Assembly (NCBI GenBank): GCA_034401135.1
Contig: JAWZSP010000002.1
Coordinates: 1,736,001 to 1,800,000 of the forward strand
From: Volutella citrinella
Lineage: Eukaryota; Ascomycota; Sordariomycetes; Hypocreales; Nectriaceae
Direction of reading: 5' to 3'
Length of the DNA: 64,000 nt
Below are positions 45,301 to 54,233 of the stretch, one piece after another (position 1 is the stretch's first letter; each line of letters begins with the position of its first letter). A program made the position numbers and the translations under genes. Under the pieces are notes generated by a model that made no database searches, was not told the origin of the DNA, and worked only from the letters and a program-made list of their open reading frames with translations.

Positions 45301-46032
45301 AAGCTGGGCCTGAGGGATATTCAGCATGGCCTTGTTGGAGGCTCGTCCAAGTGAACGAGCCGAGTGGTCCGACCTGGCGTCATCAACAATCCGGGCCTCG
45401 CCGAGCAAGGAAAGCCACTTGTTAAGCTCGGTGAGCAACCTGGCTGTGTTAGCCTCTTTGGCGAAAGGCTTGGGGTCAACCTTGGTAGAGATGTATCGAT
45501 GCTGAGTGGTGGTGTTGGGGACCTTCTTGTCTAGCTTCTTGGTGATCTTGACGAAACCTCGCCGATTTATTTCACCAAACCATTGCAGGTTACGAAGCTG
45601 ACTCCTCAGCTCAAGCAAGGCACCCATAACCTCCTCCACCTCGTCCTGGTCGAGGGTGCTGACAACGTCGGGCGAGCGGCCATATCGGTTGTAGAGCAGG
45701 TTGAGGCGTCGGCAAGCATCAGCGAGCTTCTTGTTGTAAAAGGAATCGACATCTTCGAGGTTTCGGTCTAGGGCAAAGAAGAATTCTGGACGGGGAGTTA
45801 GGGGAGAGGCTCAGCCTCGACAAAGCTCAACAAAGCCGCCCACCTGCTGTATCTACCGCCTCTCCATTCTTGGCTTTGAGAAAAGCTGCCTTGACAAGCT
45901 TCTTGAGTGCCTTGTAGTTGATATACGAGGCCGCCCACTCGGGGACCTGGTTGCGCGGTAGACTGGAAGCTGCTCAGCGGACCGATCGAGGACAGGGTCT
46001 GCCCGTGAAACGTACTTTCTCCCAAACTTCAT
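42393..46032 (-). CDS. gde1: Glycerophosphocholine phosphodiesterase GDE1 (SPX-ankyrin-GDPD)
   Basis: Four exons: 46032-46016, 45962-45844, 45785-42595 and 42539-42393, giving 1157 residues. The first exon is only 17 nt (MKFGR + 2 bases), but the join gives a perfect SPX start (MKFGRNLPRNQVPEWAASYI). The SPX domain covers about residues 1-140 and senses inositol polyphosphate/phosphate status. Ankyrin repeats span about 360-585 (GRLPLHYAAQYGF, ETALHIAARFGHED, TPLHVAAVDGKS). The GDPD catalytic domain spans about 798-1130 with HRG (803-805), EN (820), EFD (838-840) and YHD near 853, so the active-site residues look intact, unlike the regulatory homologue Pho81/NUC-2, where they are degenerate. 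The enzyme releases choline and glycerol-3-phosphate from glycerophosphocholine, supplying phosphate under starvation. E-box sites upstream fit control by Pho4/NUC-1. A short last exon adds 48 residues. Confidence 0.93.
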
Positions 46033-46272
46033 ATCTCTCTCAGAGCACCGCGTGTGCTTATTCGCGACCTGGGTTTGTGCGGGGGAGGGGGCGGTGGAGA
46101 TGTAGCCGAGGGGTAAAAATGCAGGATGCGAAGCGAGATGGAGGGACGACGAGAGGTGTAGTAGGATGGACCAAACGCGCTCAGGCAATGGTAAGTCGAT
46201 ATGGGGCACAAGGGAGCTCTCTTTTGGGCAATTGACCACGCGGAAAGACCGGCTCGGCCACGGAGCAAGCGG

Positions 46273-46278
46273 CACGTT
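46273..46278. promoter_or_regulatory. Pho4/NUC-1-type site CACGTT upstream of GDE1
   Basis: CACGTT about 240 bp before the GDE1 ATG. In yeast PHO promoters this is a known weaker Pho4 word. A single hexamer is weak evidence; the link to GDE1 makes it worth noting. Confidence 0.3.
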
Positions 46279-46694
46279 CTCGGGGCAGGGCTCGTGATGG
46301 ATACGATGAGACTATCGTCCGCGTGCGAAGAGGCTAGGTTGGTGCTCGGGGCAGCTCCTCGCGTGCTCAAGAGTAGGCAGTGGATTGGAGGGGAGCTGGG
46401 TAGGTCCTGGACGGCAACGCCATTGGAGCGATAGCAGGGGAGGAGGAGAGGAAGAGGAAGAAGCTGGCGACGCCTGGGCAAGCTTTGGCGGGCTGGCACA
46501 TGGAATTCCTGCTCGAACTCGAAGCGGTGGATGAATCCAAGTGGGTAACCTGCTGGGGAAAGGACCCTTCACAGAGGAACCGGACGGACCCCAATGAGGG
46601 AGGGCGTGCCTGTAAGAGGCGAGCGGACGGCGCCGTCGCAGCGATTCGCACCTGTAATTGGCAGGCGTGCAGAGGGTGGAGCACATGATTGGTT

Positions 46695-46700
46695 CACGTG
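46695..46700. promoter_or_regulatory. Pho4/NUC-1-type E-box CACGTG upstream of GDE1
   Basis: Palindromic CACGTG about 660 bp before the GDE1 ATG. It is the core recognised by Pho4 and Neurospora NUC-1, but also by other bHLH factors. Confidence 0.35.
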
Positions 46701-47504
46701 AGCAGCGGCATGAATCGGGGTTCTGATGGGTGCCATTCTGCATCAAAACGTGGGAGCAACTGGACACCAGGAAGGTGCAAGCATTGCGACGCGGGCGCTG
46801 AGATGCGCGATCCTGGGAGCATTGCCTTCAGACAATGCCCATCAACCTACCGAGTGCTACTGTACGAGAAAAGACCCAGGGTAACATAGACTATGCGCTT
46901 GCGCCGTCATTGCACAACACACCCTTGGCATCCATAATTGTGGGGGAAACCCGGCAATGCGGTGCCATGTTCCGGCTTGTGCCCACGTCATATCAAATTT
47001 GTGGGATCGTCGTAAGAAATAAAATCTCTTGTATGAGCTTGCCGTGCTATGCGTGATCAAATTGATAGGGCGAGCCCTCTTTCGGGGCGGGATTTCCCTC
47101 ACAAGTTACATACATCCTCTGGGGAAGACAACAAAGCCGAAAATCAGGACCGAAGCAACCCGAGACAGCGATGAAATGATGACAACCAATCTCCTGCCTC
47201 CATTTTCTTTGTCGCTGCCTTTATCAGTGAACTCTTTCCAAAGGGAGGGTCATTGGAATCAAGTGTAGTCAAAGACAGGGCGCTTAGCTACTTATGCCTA
47301 CATTCTCTAGCACAGAAAATGACGAGAAATTTATCCAGAACTCGGCTGATATGTACAAGACCAACATGGCCCCATTTACATTGCGAGCCCCTACCTACTA
47401 CTTGGCGTGAAATAAATACTCCGTACATGCTGTAATCTAGAACGCTCTGCCTCTGCGGATATCTTGACACCTTTCTTTCTTACACCAACAGTACTGCTCA
47501 CTGC

Positions 47505-49709
47505 TCAACCAAACCCAACAAATTGACTCTGCGCAGCCATCGCTGGCCTCTGCGCCGGAACAGTCCATGTAAGAAGTCTCTGCGGCCCTTCTTTCGATCG
47601 TCTAACCCGTGCCTTCCTCACAGTAGTTGGGAGCACCATGTGCTGCTGTCTCCGAGCCGGACCGGGCTCTTGCACGCTGGTGTCACCCTGCGCCTCTCCA
47701 TCTGCCTCTTCATTAGCCGACTGCGTGCCAGCTTGAGAGGAGGCGTTGGGCGGCGACGAGTCCGAGACGTCGGCGAACGGTGCCAAAGTTTCGGTCTCGA
47801 ATGATTCGCATTCCTTCAACAACTTTTCCATTCCGGGAAAGTCCCGCTTTGGTGTAACCAAACACATGAACTCTCGGTTCAACTGTCGCGAATCCTCAAT
47901 AGCTTGTTGGCCAAGATGCATCGCCATCGAGCGCCGAAACTCGGGGGAAAGGTCCGGGTAGAGCAGCTTGCTCTCGATGGAGAGCAGGTTCCTTCCCACC
48001 AGGGCCTGCTCTTTCCATAGGCTTTCGATCTGTAGGATTCTGCTCATCGAGGCGCTAATGGCACTGTCCACTTCGGAGCAACTTGTGGAGCCATCAACGT
48101 CTAGATGTGATGTGCTGTCCAATCGACTCAAGGTGGCCAAGAATTGCTTGAATTTTATGGCCGAAATGTTGAGGTTAGATAGCATTGACATGGAGACCGC
48201 CTGTCCCGGTGTTCTTAATCCGCAAATGTCAAGCAGGACATTGATGCGACTGATCAAGTATGAGGCTCCTTGTCCATGGCCAAGTAGCATCGGTGGCCAG
48301 GTATCCTTGCTGGCAGTAAATCCTTGAATGAGGCGTACGGCAGCCCGCCAGTCCAAAGCAAGGATACACTCATCGAAGAGTAGCCTGGTGATGCGGCTGC
48401 TGAGAGGGACCTCGGCCCTCATGCATGACACGAAGAATATGGCAGCCTGGTCGAACAGCTTGAAGTGGAGCAGACCGTCGAGAATGGCTTCAACCAGGGA
48501 CTGGTCCAGGGGCATGTGCTTCCAAACCCACTCTCCTGTTCGAGTTGAAGTCAACCCCTTCGTCCAACGCTTTGGCGTCAAGTTGAGGTCAACCTGTTCG
48601 GCGTGCCTTCGGCCAACTTTGGCTCCAGTCGAATTGTCCAGACCCGTGATACAGGCGAGAGCACGAAGGAATCTTCCGTGGTTGTTGGATGATTTATAGT
48701 GGTTCAAGATCGCCACAAACGTTGAAGCGGTTGGCCTCAGTCGACGATAGTAGAAGAACGAATTGACCAAGGACTCGGCCAAATTCTTGTGTCCATTCTT
48801 GTCAAAGGCCACAATCAAGGTGTTGTACGTGTGCATATCCGGCGCGTGGGCGGATACCAGCAGGTTGTAACACACTCTACCCACCATTTCCTTGAGTCCT
48901 AGTGTAGGGGAGTTGACCACCTCACGAAGCTGGCGGTTCAACTTGCGACGGTTTCGCATCGTTTGTGCTGGATCAATGGAGTCGAAAGTATAGTTGGGGC
49001 CTGTTGCCGAGGCCAGGCTCCGGGCTTCCTCAAACGTTGGGCTCGGTTGAGAAGACTTGTCGCTGGCGGCGGCTCGTTTTAAGAGTTGCTGAACCAGATG
49101 AATAACTGTCCTTGAGTCGTTGTGGAGTTGCTTCTGTGTCTGTGCACTGCGGCGAGGGATCCGGTCGTCTCTTTCTTCAGCAATGATAGCCCTCTCTAAT
49201 CTTTCATAGTCTGTCTTTCGTAACGCTCGCATGGTCGCCTCGTCTGGAGTCTGGTAGTGGTCGGTTTGAAGGCGGGTGAGAAGTTCGGATATGCGAAGCG
49301 TGACAGGCTGGTGGATCTCCTTCATGTATGGACGGTTCGTATATATTTCCTTGAGAGCATCCCACAGTTCGATTTCTTGCTCGTGGGTTAGCTGCTGCGG
49401 AGCATCATCAAAGTCTGGTGCGAGCCGTTCCAGCTCAAGGGCCTGAAGTAGTTTGAGCTCGGCCAGCTCTCGTCTCGTCTCGTCCAATTGGCGGTCCACT
49501 TCTTGCCTCCGGTCCTCCTTTCTGATAGCATCTACCACAGCGGCCGTTGCGAATACGGAGCTATAAGCTGCGGTGAATACCTCGGCGAATGTTGGCTTGC
49601 GTGGTCGGGTTACGGTCGTCACTCGTCGGCCCAGCGTGCTGACCGCGGTCTCGCAGGCCCTGCAGCCGCAACGATGAGCCTGGCCGGCTCGCGACCATAG
49701 TGACTGCAT
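47505..49709 (-). CDS. Mitochondrial pentatricopeptide-repeat-type protein
   Basis: Single exon, 734 residues, starting at the ATG of MQSLWSRAGQAHRCGCRACETA. The frame extends two codons further without an ATG. The first 40 residues are rich in Arg, Ser and Thr with no acidic residue until Glu19, consistent with a mitochondrial presequence; a hydrophobic stretch at about 46-62 follows. Residues about 66-100 form a charged helix. PPR-like helical hairpins are seen around residues 285-345 (APDMHTYNTLIVAFDKNGHKNLAESL, then RPTASTFVAILNHY) and less clearly to about 500. The C-terminal 100 residues are Ser/Ala/Glu-rich, then basic. Proteins of this plan in filamentous fungi act in mitochondrial RNA maturation or translation; the target RNA cannot be named. 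It is divergent from the CZIB gene with a 319 bp shared promoter. Confidence 0.8.
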   Translation of the reverse strand: MQSLWSRAGQAHRCGCRACETAVSTLGRRVTTVTRPRKPTFAEVFTAAYSSVFATAAVVDAIRKEDRRQEVDRQLDETRRELAELKLLQALELERLAPDFDDAPQQLTHEQEIELWDALKEIYTNRPYMKEIHQPVTLRISELLTRLQTDHYQTPDEATMRALRKTDYERLERAIIAEERDDRIPRRSAQTQKQLHNDSRTVIHLVQQLLKRAAASDKSSQPSPTFEEARSLASATGPNYTFDSIDPAQTMRNRRKLNRQLREVVNSPTLGLKEMVGRVCYNLLVSAHAPDMHTYNTLIVAFDKNGHKNLAESLVNSFFYYRRLRPTASTFVAILNHYKSSNNHGRFLRALACITGLDNSTGAKVGRRHAEQVDLNLTPKRWTKGLTSTRTGEWVWKHMPLDQSLVEAILDGLLHFKLFDQAAIFFVSCMRAEVPLSSRITRLLFDECILALDWRAAVRLIQGFTASKDTWPPMLLGHGQGASYLISRINVLLDICGLRTPGQAVSMSMLSNLNISAIKFKQFLATLSRLDSTSHLDVDGSTSCSEVDSAISASMSRILQIESLWKEQALVGRNLLSIESKLLYPDLSPEFRRSMAMHLGQQAIEDSRQLNREFMCLVTPKRDFPGMEKLLKECESFETETLAPFADVSDSSPPNASSQAGTQSANEEADGEAQGDTSVQEPGPARRQQHMVLPTTVRKARVRRSKEGPQRLLTWTVPAQRPAMAAQSQFVGFG

Positions 49710-50028
49710 GACCAAGGCCGTTGTCGCACTTAGCTCATCGGAATTGATGCAATCGGGGCCGTGAACGCTGGCTTTGCTGATTGATTGAGGTGTTTGGCGA
49801 CCTAACGTGATGAGAATTGCCGGAGAGCGAGTGGTACGATTAAATTCCCGTCACGTGCTAAAGCGGACCCCCCTAAGCTGATCAATATTCCCACACCCCG
49901 CTACCCCTCCATCAGCTCCATTGAGAAGCCCAAAGAAATCGCTTTTGTCGTGCGAATGCCCGATTGCAATTTATCGTGCCGCTCACTACATTAGTAGACG
50001 CCTCACTCTGTTGCTCGCATATCCCATC
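49710..50028. promoter_or_regulatory. Divergent promoter, PPR gene / CZIB
   Basis: 319 bp between two divergent start codons. It contains a CACGTG (about 49852-49858) and AT-rich stretches. No coding content. Confidence 0.5.
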
Positions 50029-50747
50029 ATGTTTACTCTTGTCCTCACAGCAGACTTGGCGGGGTGCGTCCTCCCTCCAATTTATTGACGGACATAAAGG
50101 CTGACATTTGATGGGACATGCAAACAGCGTCACCAACCTGCGACCTGACGATACCCAAGAAAATCCATTCTGGTACATGTTCAAAGTGCAGTGCACCTCA
50201 TGTCGTGAGACTCACGCAAATTATATTGGCGTCAACCGCTTTGTAGGAAATCTTCTCGCCATTCCCCCATGAACCCTCACTTATGCAGTCTCAAGGAAAC
50301 CAACGAGATGAGTGGAAGCCGCGGGGAGGCAAACTTCGTCTGGAAATGTAAAAACTGCAAGGTGAGTTGCTCCGTCCGCTGATTTGGGCTGTTTCTTAAC
50401 TAGTTCCGGTCTCAGCGAGAGTCATCAGCCTCCATCAAGGCTGCCCCGGTAGCCTACGAGCAGAAGGAACCAGCCAAGCAGCAGAAGGTGATTGAGTTCG
50501 ATTGCCGTGGCCTAGAATTCACCGAGTTCAAGCCAGAGGTATGTAATGGTCCCATTTACAACTCATATCATGGTGATTGTCTGTGTTTACTTACTATTAA
50601 TAGGGAGAATGGTTGGCCGAGGGTATCGATTCGGGCACCAAGTTTACCGGAATCGAGCTGGTGGATGGGGAATGGTTTGACTACGATGAGAAGGCAGGCG
50701 AGGAGGTTAGCATCAACGAGATCAAATGGGAGATTCGCAGAGCTTGA
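50029..50747 (+). CDS. CXXC-motif zinc-binding protein (CZIB / DUF866, UPF0587)
   Basis: Five exons: 50029-50063, 50128-50242, 50296-50361, 50416-50538 and 50604-50747, giving 160 residues, the same length as human CZIB (C1orf123). All joins keep phase; the third exon must start after CAAG, since the nearer TGCAG gives a premature stop. The protein has two CxxC pairs, C34/C37 (CTSC) and C68/C71 (CKNC), that would form one zinc site, and the family segments LAGVTNLRP, SGSRGEANFVWKC, EFDCRGLE and GEEVSINEI. It is a small soluble protein of unknown biochemical role, conserved across eukaryotes. The five exons make it intron-dense for its size. It is followed on the same strand by two other zinc-binding proteins. 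Confidence 0.9.
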
Positions 50748-51001
50748 GAGTAGACTTGACCAAATCGAATAAGTTGATCAACGTGAATGAAGGGAGGGGG
50801 AGGATGTATAAATGAACTGCTCCCCTCTGCTCCCATCATTGAGGCCTAGGCACCTATCAGGGTTCGCCATGTCGCCCCACTTCTTTCCAACATCTCGAAA
50901 TAAGTTTCAAATGCTTGCACCAGCCCAGTTCTAAGCATCTCTCCTCTTCGCATCACAACTCTCAATGTAAATATACGAGGCGATTGAGCCCAGATTTTGA
51001 G

Positions 51002-51547
51002 ATGGCCGTTCAAGAGCTTCCCGGAACCATCGACTACCTCACAGATGCGGCCCACCTCCTCCGCAAGACCGCCCCTGAGTCTTCAGCCCACCTCATGAGC
51101 TCCCGCAACCAGCTGCTCTACCGACACGGGATTCTGCCTTCTGATAGCCAGCGCCAGCATGTATGCGGGGGCTGCGGCCTCATTGCTATCTTGGGGGAGA
51201 GTGCAGACCTCGCCATGAAAGCTCGCAGCACGCAACGAAAGAAGGCAAAGTCGGCCTCCAGAACTTCTGTGGCCAAGCCACCCAGCCGCCCCCAAAGGAT
51301 TATCCATTGCCGCAATTGCCAGAGAGACACCGAGATTCCTCTCCAATCAGCAACACCAGCTGTTCGACGCAAACCTAGGGTGTTGCTCAAGCCCAACAAG
51401 GCAGCGATTGCAGCAGAACCGCCCAAGCCAAACTCGAATGCCAGCAGCAAGAAACGCGCCAAGAATCGCAAGGCTGGCCTCCAGGCTCTTCTTGGACAGA
51501 AGCAACCAGCATCAAGCCCACTGAGCCTATCCAACTTTATGAAATGA
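51002..51547 (+). CDS. RNase P / MRP protein subunit, RPR2/RPP21/SNM1 type
   Basis: 181 residues, no intron. The N-terminal helical part (TIDYLTDAAHLLRKTAPESSAHLMSSRNQLLYRHGI) is typical of the Rpr2/Rpp21/Snm1 family. Two CxxC pairs, C55/C58 (CGGC) and C103/C106 (CRNC), form the zinc ribbon. The stretch between them and the C-terminal 70 residues are Lys/Arg-rich (SSKKRAKNRKAG), suited to RNA binding. These proteins belong to the ribonucleoproteins that mature tRNA 5' ends (RNase P) or pre-rRNA (RNase MRP). The wide spacing between the Cys pairs and the short basic tail leave it open whether this is the Rpr2 or the Snm1 member. The frame is open upstream but the ATG at 51002 (GAGATGG) is the first one with family-like sequence after it. 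Confidence 0.8.
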   Translation: MAVQELPGTIDYLTDAAHLLRKTAPESSAHLMSSRNQLLYRHGILPSDSQRQHVCGGCGLIAILGESADLAMKARSTQRKKAKSASRTSVAKPPSRPQRIIHCRNCQRDTEIPLQSATPAVRRKPRVLLKPNKAAIAAEPPKPNSNASSKKRAKNRKAGLQALLGQKQPASSPLSLSNFMK

Positions 51548-51863
51548 GTCAGACCGAGCCTAGTCCAACCCGCCGAGCCCGGGATGGCGGTTTTCTGGGC
51601 ATGCCACAGATACCAGCTGCGAAGGCGGCTGTGTCATTGCGCCTGTAGGTACCCGACCTTAGGCGCCCTAGGTGTGTCAGCCAGCGGGCGCGCCTGGGGA
51701 AGTTTCTAGTGCGCTCCAGGTGCTTGGTACCCGATGGCTGGCATGACATAACCGCGCCAAAATTGCCCCTCCAAAAATTTCAGAACCCCTCCATCCACCC
51801 ATCGCCGCACCACATTCGCGACGCTGATCATACAACTGGATCCCAATCACGCAAAATTCCAAA
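51548..51863. other. Intergenic, no gene seen
   Basis: 316 bp between two plus-strand genes; it holds the ZPR1 promoter. Nothing further is recognised. Confidence 0.5.
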
Positions 51864-53383
51864 ATGGCGAGCGACGACACTACCAAGCAAACTCCGCAGG
51901 AGTTCTTCCAGACTATCGGTGACAAGGTCAAGAATCTTGCGCCGAATGGCGATGCCGACAACACCACCGAAGATGCAGAGGACGACCGACCGCCCGTCGA
52001 GGAGATCGAGTCACTCTGCATGAACTGCGGCCAGAACGTAAGTCGCAAAACATGTCACAACACTGTCCAGAGTCAAGTACTAACAAAGTGCGCTTCCAGG
52101 GCGTCACCCGACTTCTCCTCACCGCCATCCCCTATTTCCGCGAAATCGTCATTATGTCCTTCAGATGCGAACACTGCGGCACCCAGAACAACGAGATCCA
52201 GGCGGCCGGAACCCTCCAGCCCAAGGGCATTTACTACGAACTTCGACTGACCTCCCTCAACGACTTTGCGCGCCAGGTCGTCAAGTCGGATTCTGCCACC
52301 GTCAAGTTCATTGAGCTGGATCTGGAGATCCCCGCCGGGCGTGGCCAACTGAGCAATGTGGAAGGGCTGTTGACCACCGTCATCGACGACCTTGCTCTCG
52401 GACAGGACACACGCAAGGAGCAAGACCCCGATTTGCACGCCAAGGTCGGCGAGATCATCGACAAGGGCCGCGCCATGCTGGCCGGCGACTCCTTTCCCTT
52501 CCGCGTCTTTATTGACGACCCCGCCGGCAACTCCTTCATCGCCCCCGACCTGAAGGACGGCGTAGGCAAGTGGGAGAAACACGAGTACAAGCGAACGCCA
52601 GAGCAGAACGCTGCCCTGGGCCTGGCAGAGTCGGACCCCAACGCCGAGTCCGAAATCAAAAACCCCGGCCTCAACGAGGACGGCGAGATCATCCCCAACG
52701 AGGTGTACAGCTTCCCCGCCACCTGCCCCGGCTGCATGCACTCGTGCACCACCAACATGAAGATGGTCGACATCCCCCACTTCAAGCAAGTCGTCCTCAT
52801 GTCCACCGTGTGCCATGACTGCGGCTACCGCTCCAACGACGTCAAGACCGGTGGCGAGATTCCCGAGCTAGGAGAGAAGATCACTCTCACCGTCAAGGAC
52901 AGCGCCGACCTTGCCCGAGATATCCTCAAGAGCGAGACCTGCGGCCTCGAGTGCCCCGAGCTCAACCTCCAGGTCAACCCCGGCACTCTCGGTGGTCGCT
53001 TCACCACCGTCGAGGGCCTGTTGACCAATGTTCGCAATGACCTCCACGCCCAGATCTTCCATGCTGACGGCGGCGGTCAGGGCGGCGACTCCCTCGCCGC
53101 CAACGAAAAGACGCAGTGGGACGCCTTCTTTGAGGGCCTCGACGCTGCCATCGCCGGTGACCGGTCCTTCACCATCATCCTCACCGACCCCTTTGCCAGC
53201 AGTTATGTTCAGCCACTGGTGGATCCCCCTGCCCCTGACCCCAGCATTACCCGCGAAAGCTACACCCGTACGGATGAGGAGGAAGAGGACCTCGGCCTCA
53301 AAGATATGAAGCTGGAGAATTACGAGGAACCCAGGAAGGAGGGTGAAGAGAAGAAGGAGGCTACTGACGGTGAGGCCAGGTAG
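51864..53383 (+). CDS. zpr1: Zinc-finger protein ZPR1
   Basis: Two exons, 51864-52037 and 52100-53383, giving 485 residues. The intron has GTAAGT, a CTAAC branch site and TTCCAG, and joins GQN|GVT in phase. ZPR1 is built from two tandem zinc-finger plus beta-barrel modules. Here the first zinc finger uses C52/C55 (CMNC) and C81/C84 (CEHC), followed by GTLQPKGIYYELRLTS. The second uses CPGC and CHDC, followed by GGEIPELGEKITLTV. Between and after the fingers are the paired modules ending VEGLLTTVIDDL and VEGLLTNVRNDL, which show the internal duplication. ZPR1 is a chaperone needed to fold eEF1A and moves between cytoplasm and nucleus. The C-terminus is Glu/Lys-rich. It is convergent with the next gene. 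Confidence 0.95.
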
Positions 53384-54233
53384 CACTGCACTTCTTGGGG
53401 GGCGCCATAGTTGAGGTAGATAGATAGATCGACGCGAAGACGAGGAACATGAACAACAAAAAGTTAAATGCTGAATTTCCACGGAGAGCTGTCTGGCGCT
53501 ACGAAGACCTCGTGATTCCCGAGAACCCTCCTTTCAACACTCTGATCTATTTGCAACGATTGAGGGTTAGTTTATTGCTGAAACGGTGGTCTGTCCATGC
53601 GCAACCGAGTCACCTTTCAAGAAACGCCATCGCGATGAGTCAGTCAATGGATGCTATTGGAGAAATACACTCATACAAAACTACTAGTCTTTCTCACACC
53701 CGGGTATATCAAGCATCCCCCAATATCCGAACACCACCCGCACCGTTCCGTAAGAGTCCAGTCTGATTACCCATCAGCCCAACCTCAAGCCCAGCGGGCT
53801 GCTTCAGGCCCCGAACCTAACCCAGAGTGAAAGAGACGGTGGGAAGACAAAAGAAAAATGATGCCATTCTAATTCGAGGTGACGGGCAGGAGGAAGACGA
53901 AGAGGAAAGCAGAGCAAGAAAGAAAAGGATGCTCAAAAGAAGATGCCACCACCCTCATGTCAACCCCGAAGAAATTGGTGCCGCCCGTCGGAGACGATTA
54001 TATAATTCCTCGTAGCCAACATCTACAAAATGAAAACCGGTTTGAGGGAATTCCAAACAACTTTTCGAGACAACAGGCCGTTGAGGTTGCCACTAACCCA
54101 GAGAGGTATTCAGCACACACAAGACTGATATCCGTTGGCCATACATCTGGAGAATCCCGGAGGTAGACGCCGCCAGCTGTGGTGTATGCCAACCATTACA
54201 AAGTCGCAAGACCTCCAAAGTGGACATGGTCTA
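53384..54233. other. Intergenic between convergent genes
   Basis: 850 bp, purine-rich in part (53826-53960), with a short GATA repeat near 53418-53430. No gene is supported. Confidence 0.5.

Larger units (their letters stand above)
46033..47504. other. Intergenic, promoter of GDE1
   Basis: 1.47 kb upstream of GDE1 and downstream of the PPR gene. It contains two Pho4-type words (46273-46278 and 46695-46700). Overlapping short frames near 46029-46770 mirror one another and are not supported. Confidence 0.5.

Noticed and set aside
50269..50271. ATG as the start of the CZIB gene
   Set aside because: It lies inside the third-exon intron in the family-consistent model; the upstream exons give the conserved N-terminus and the first CxxC.
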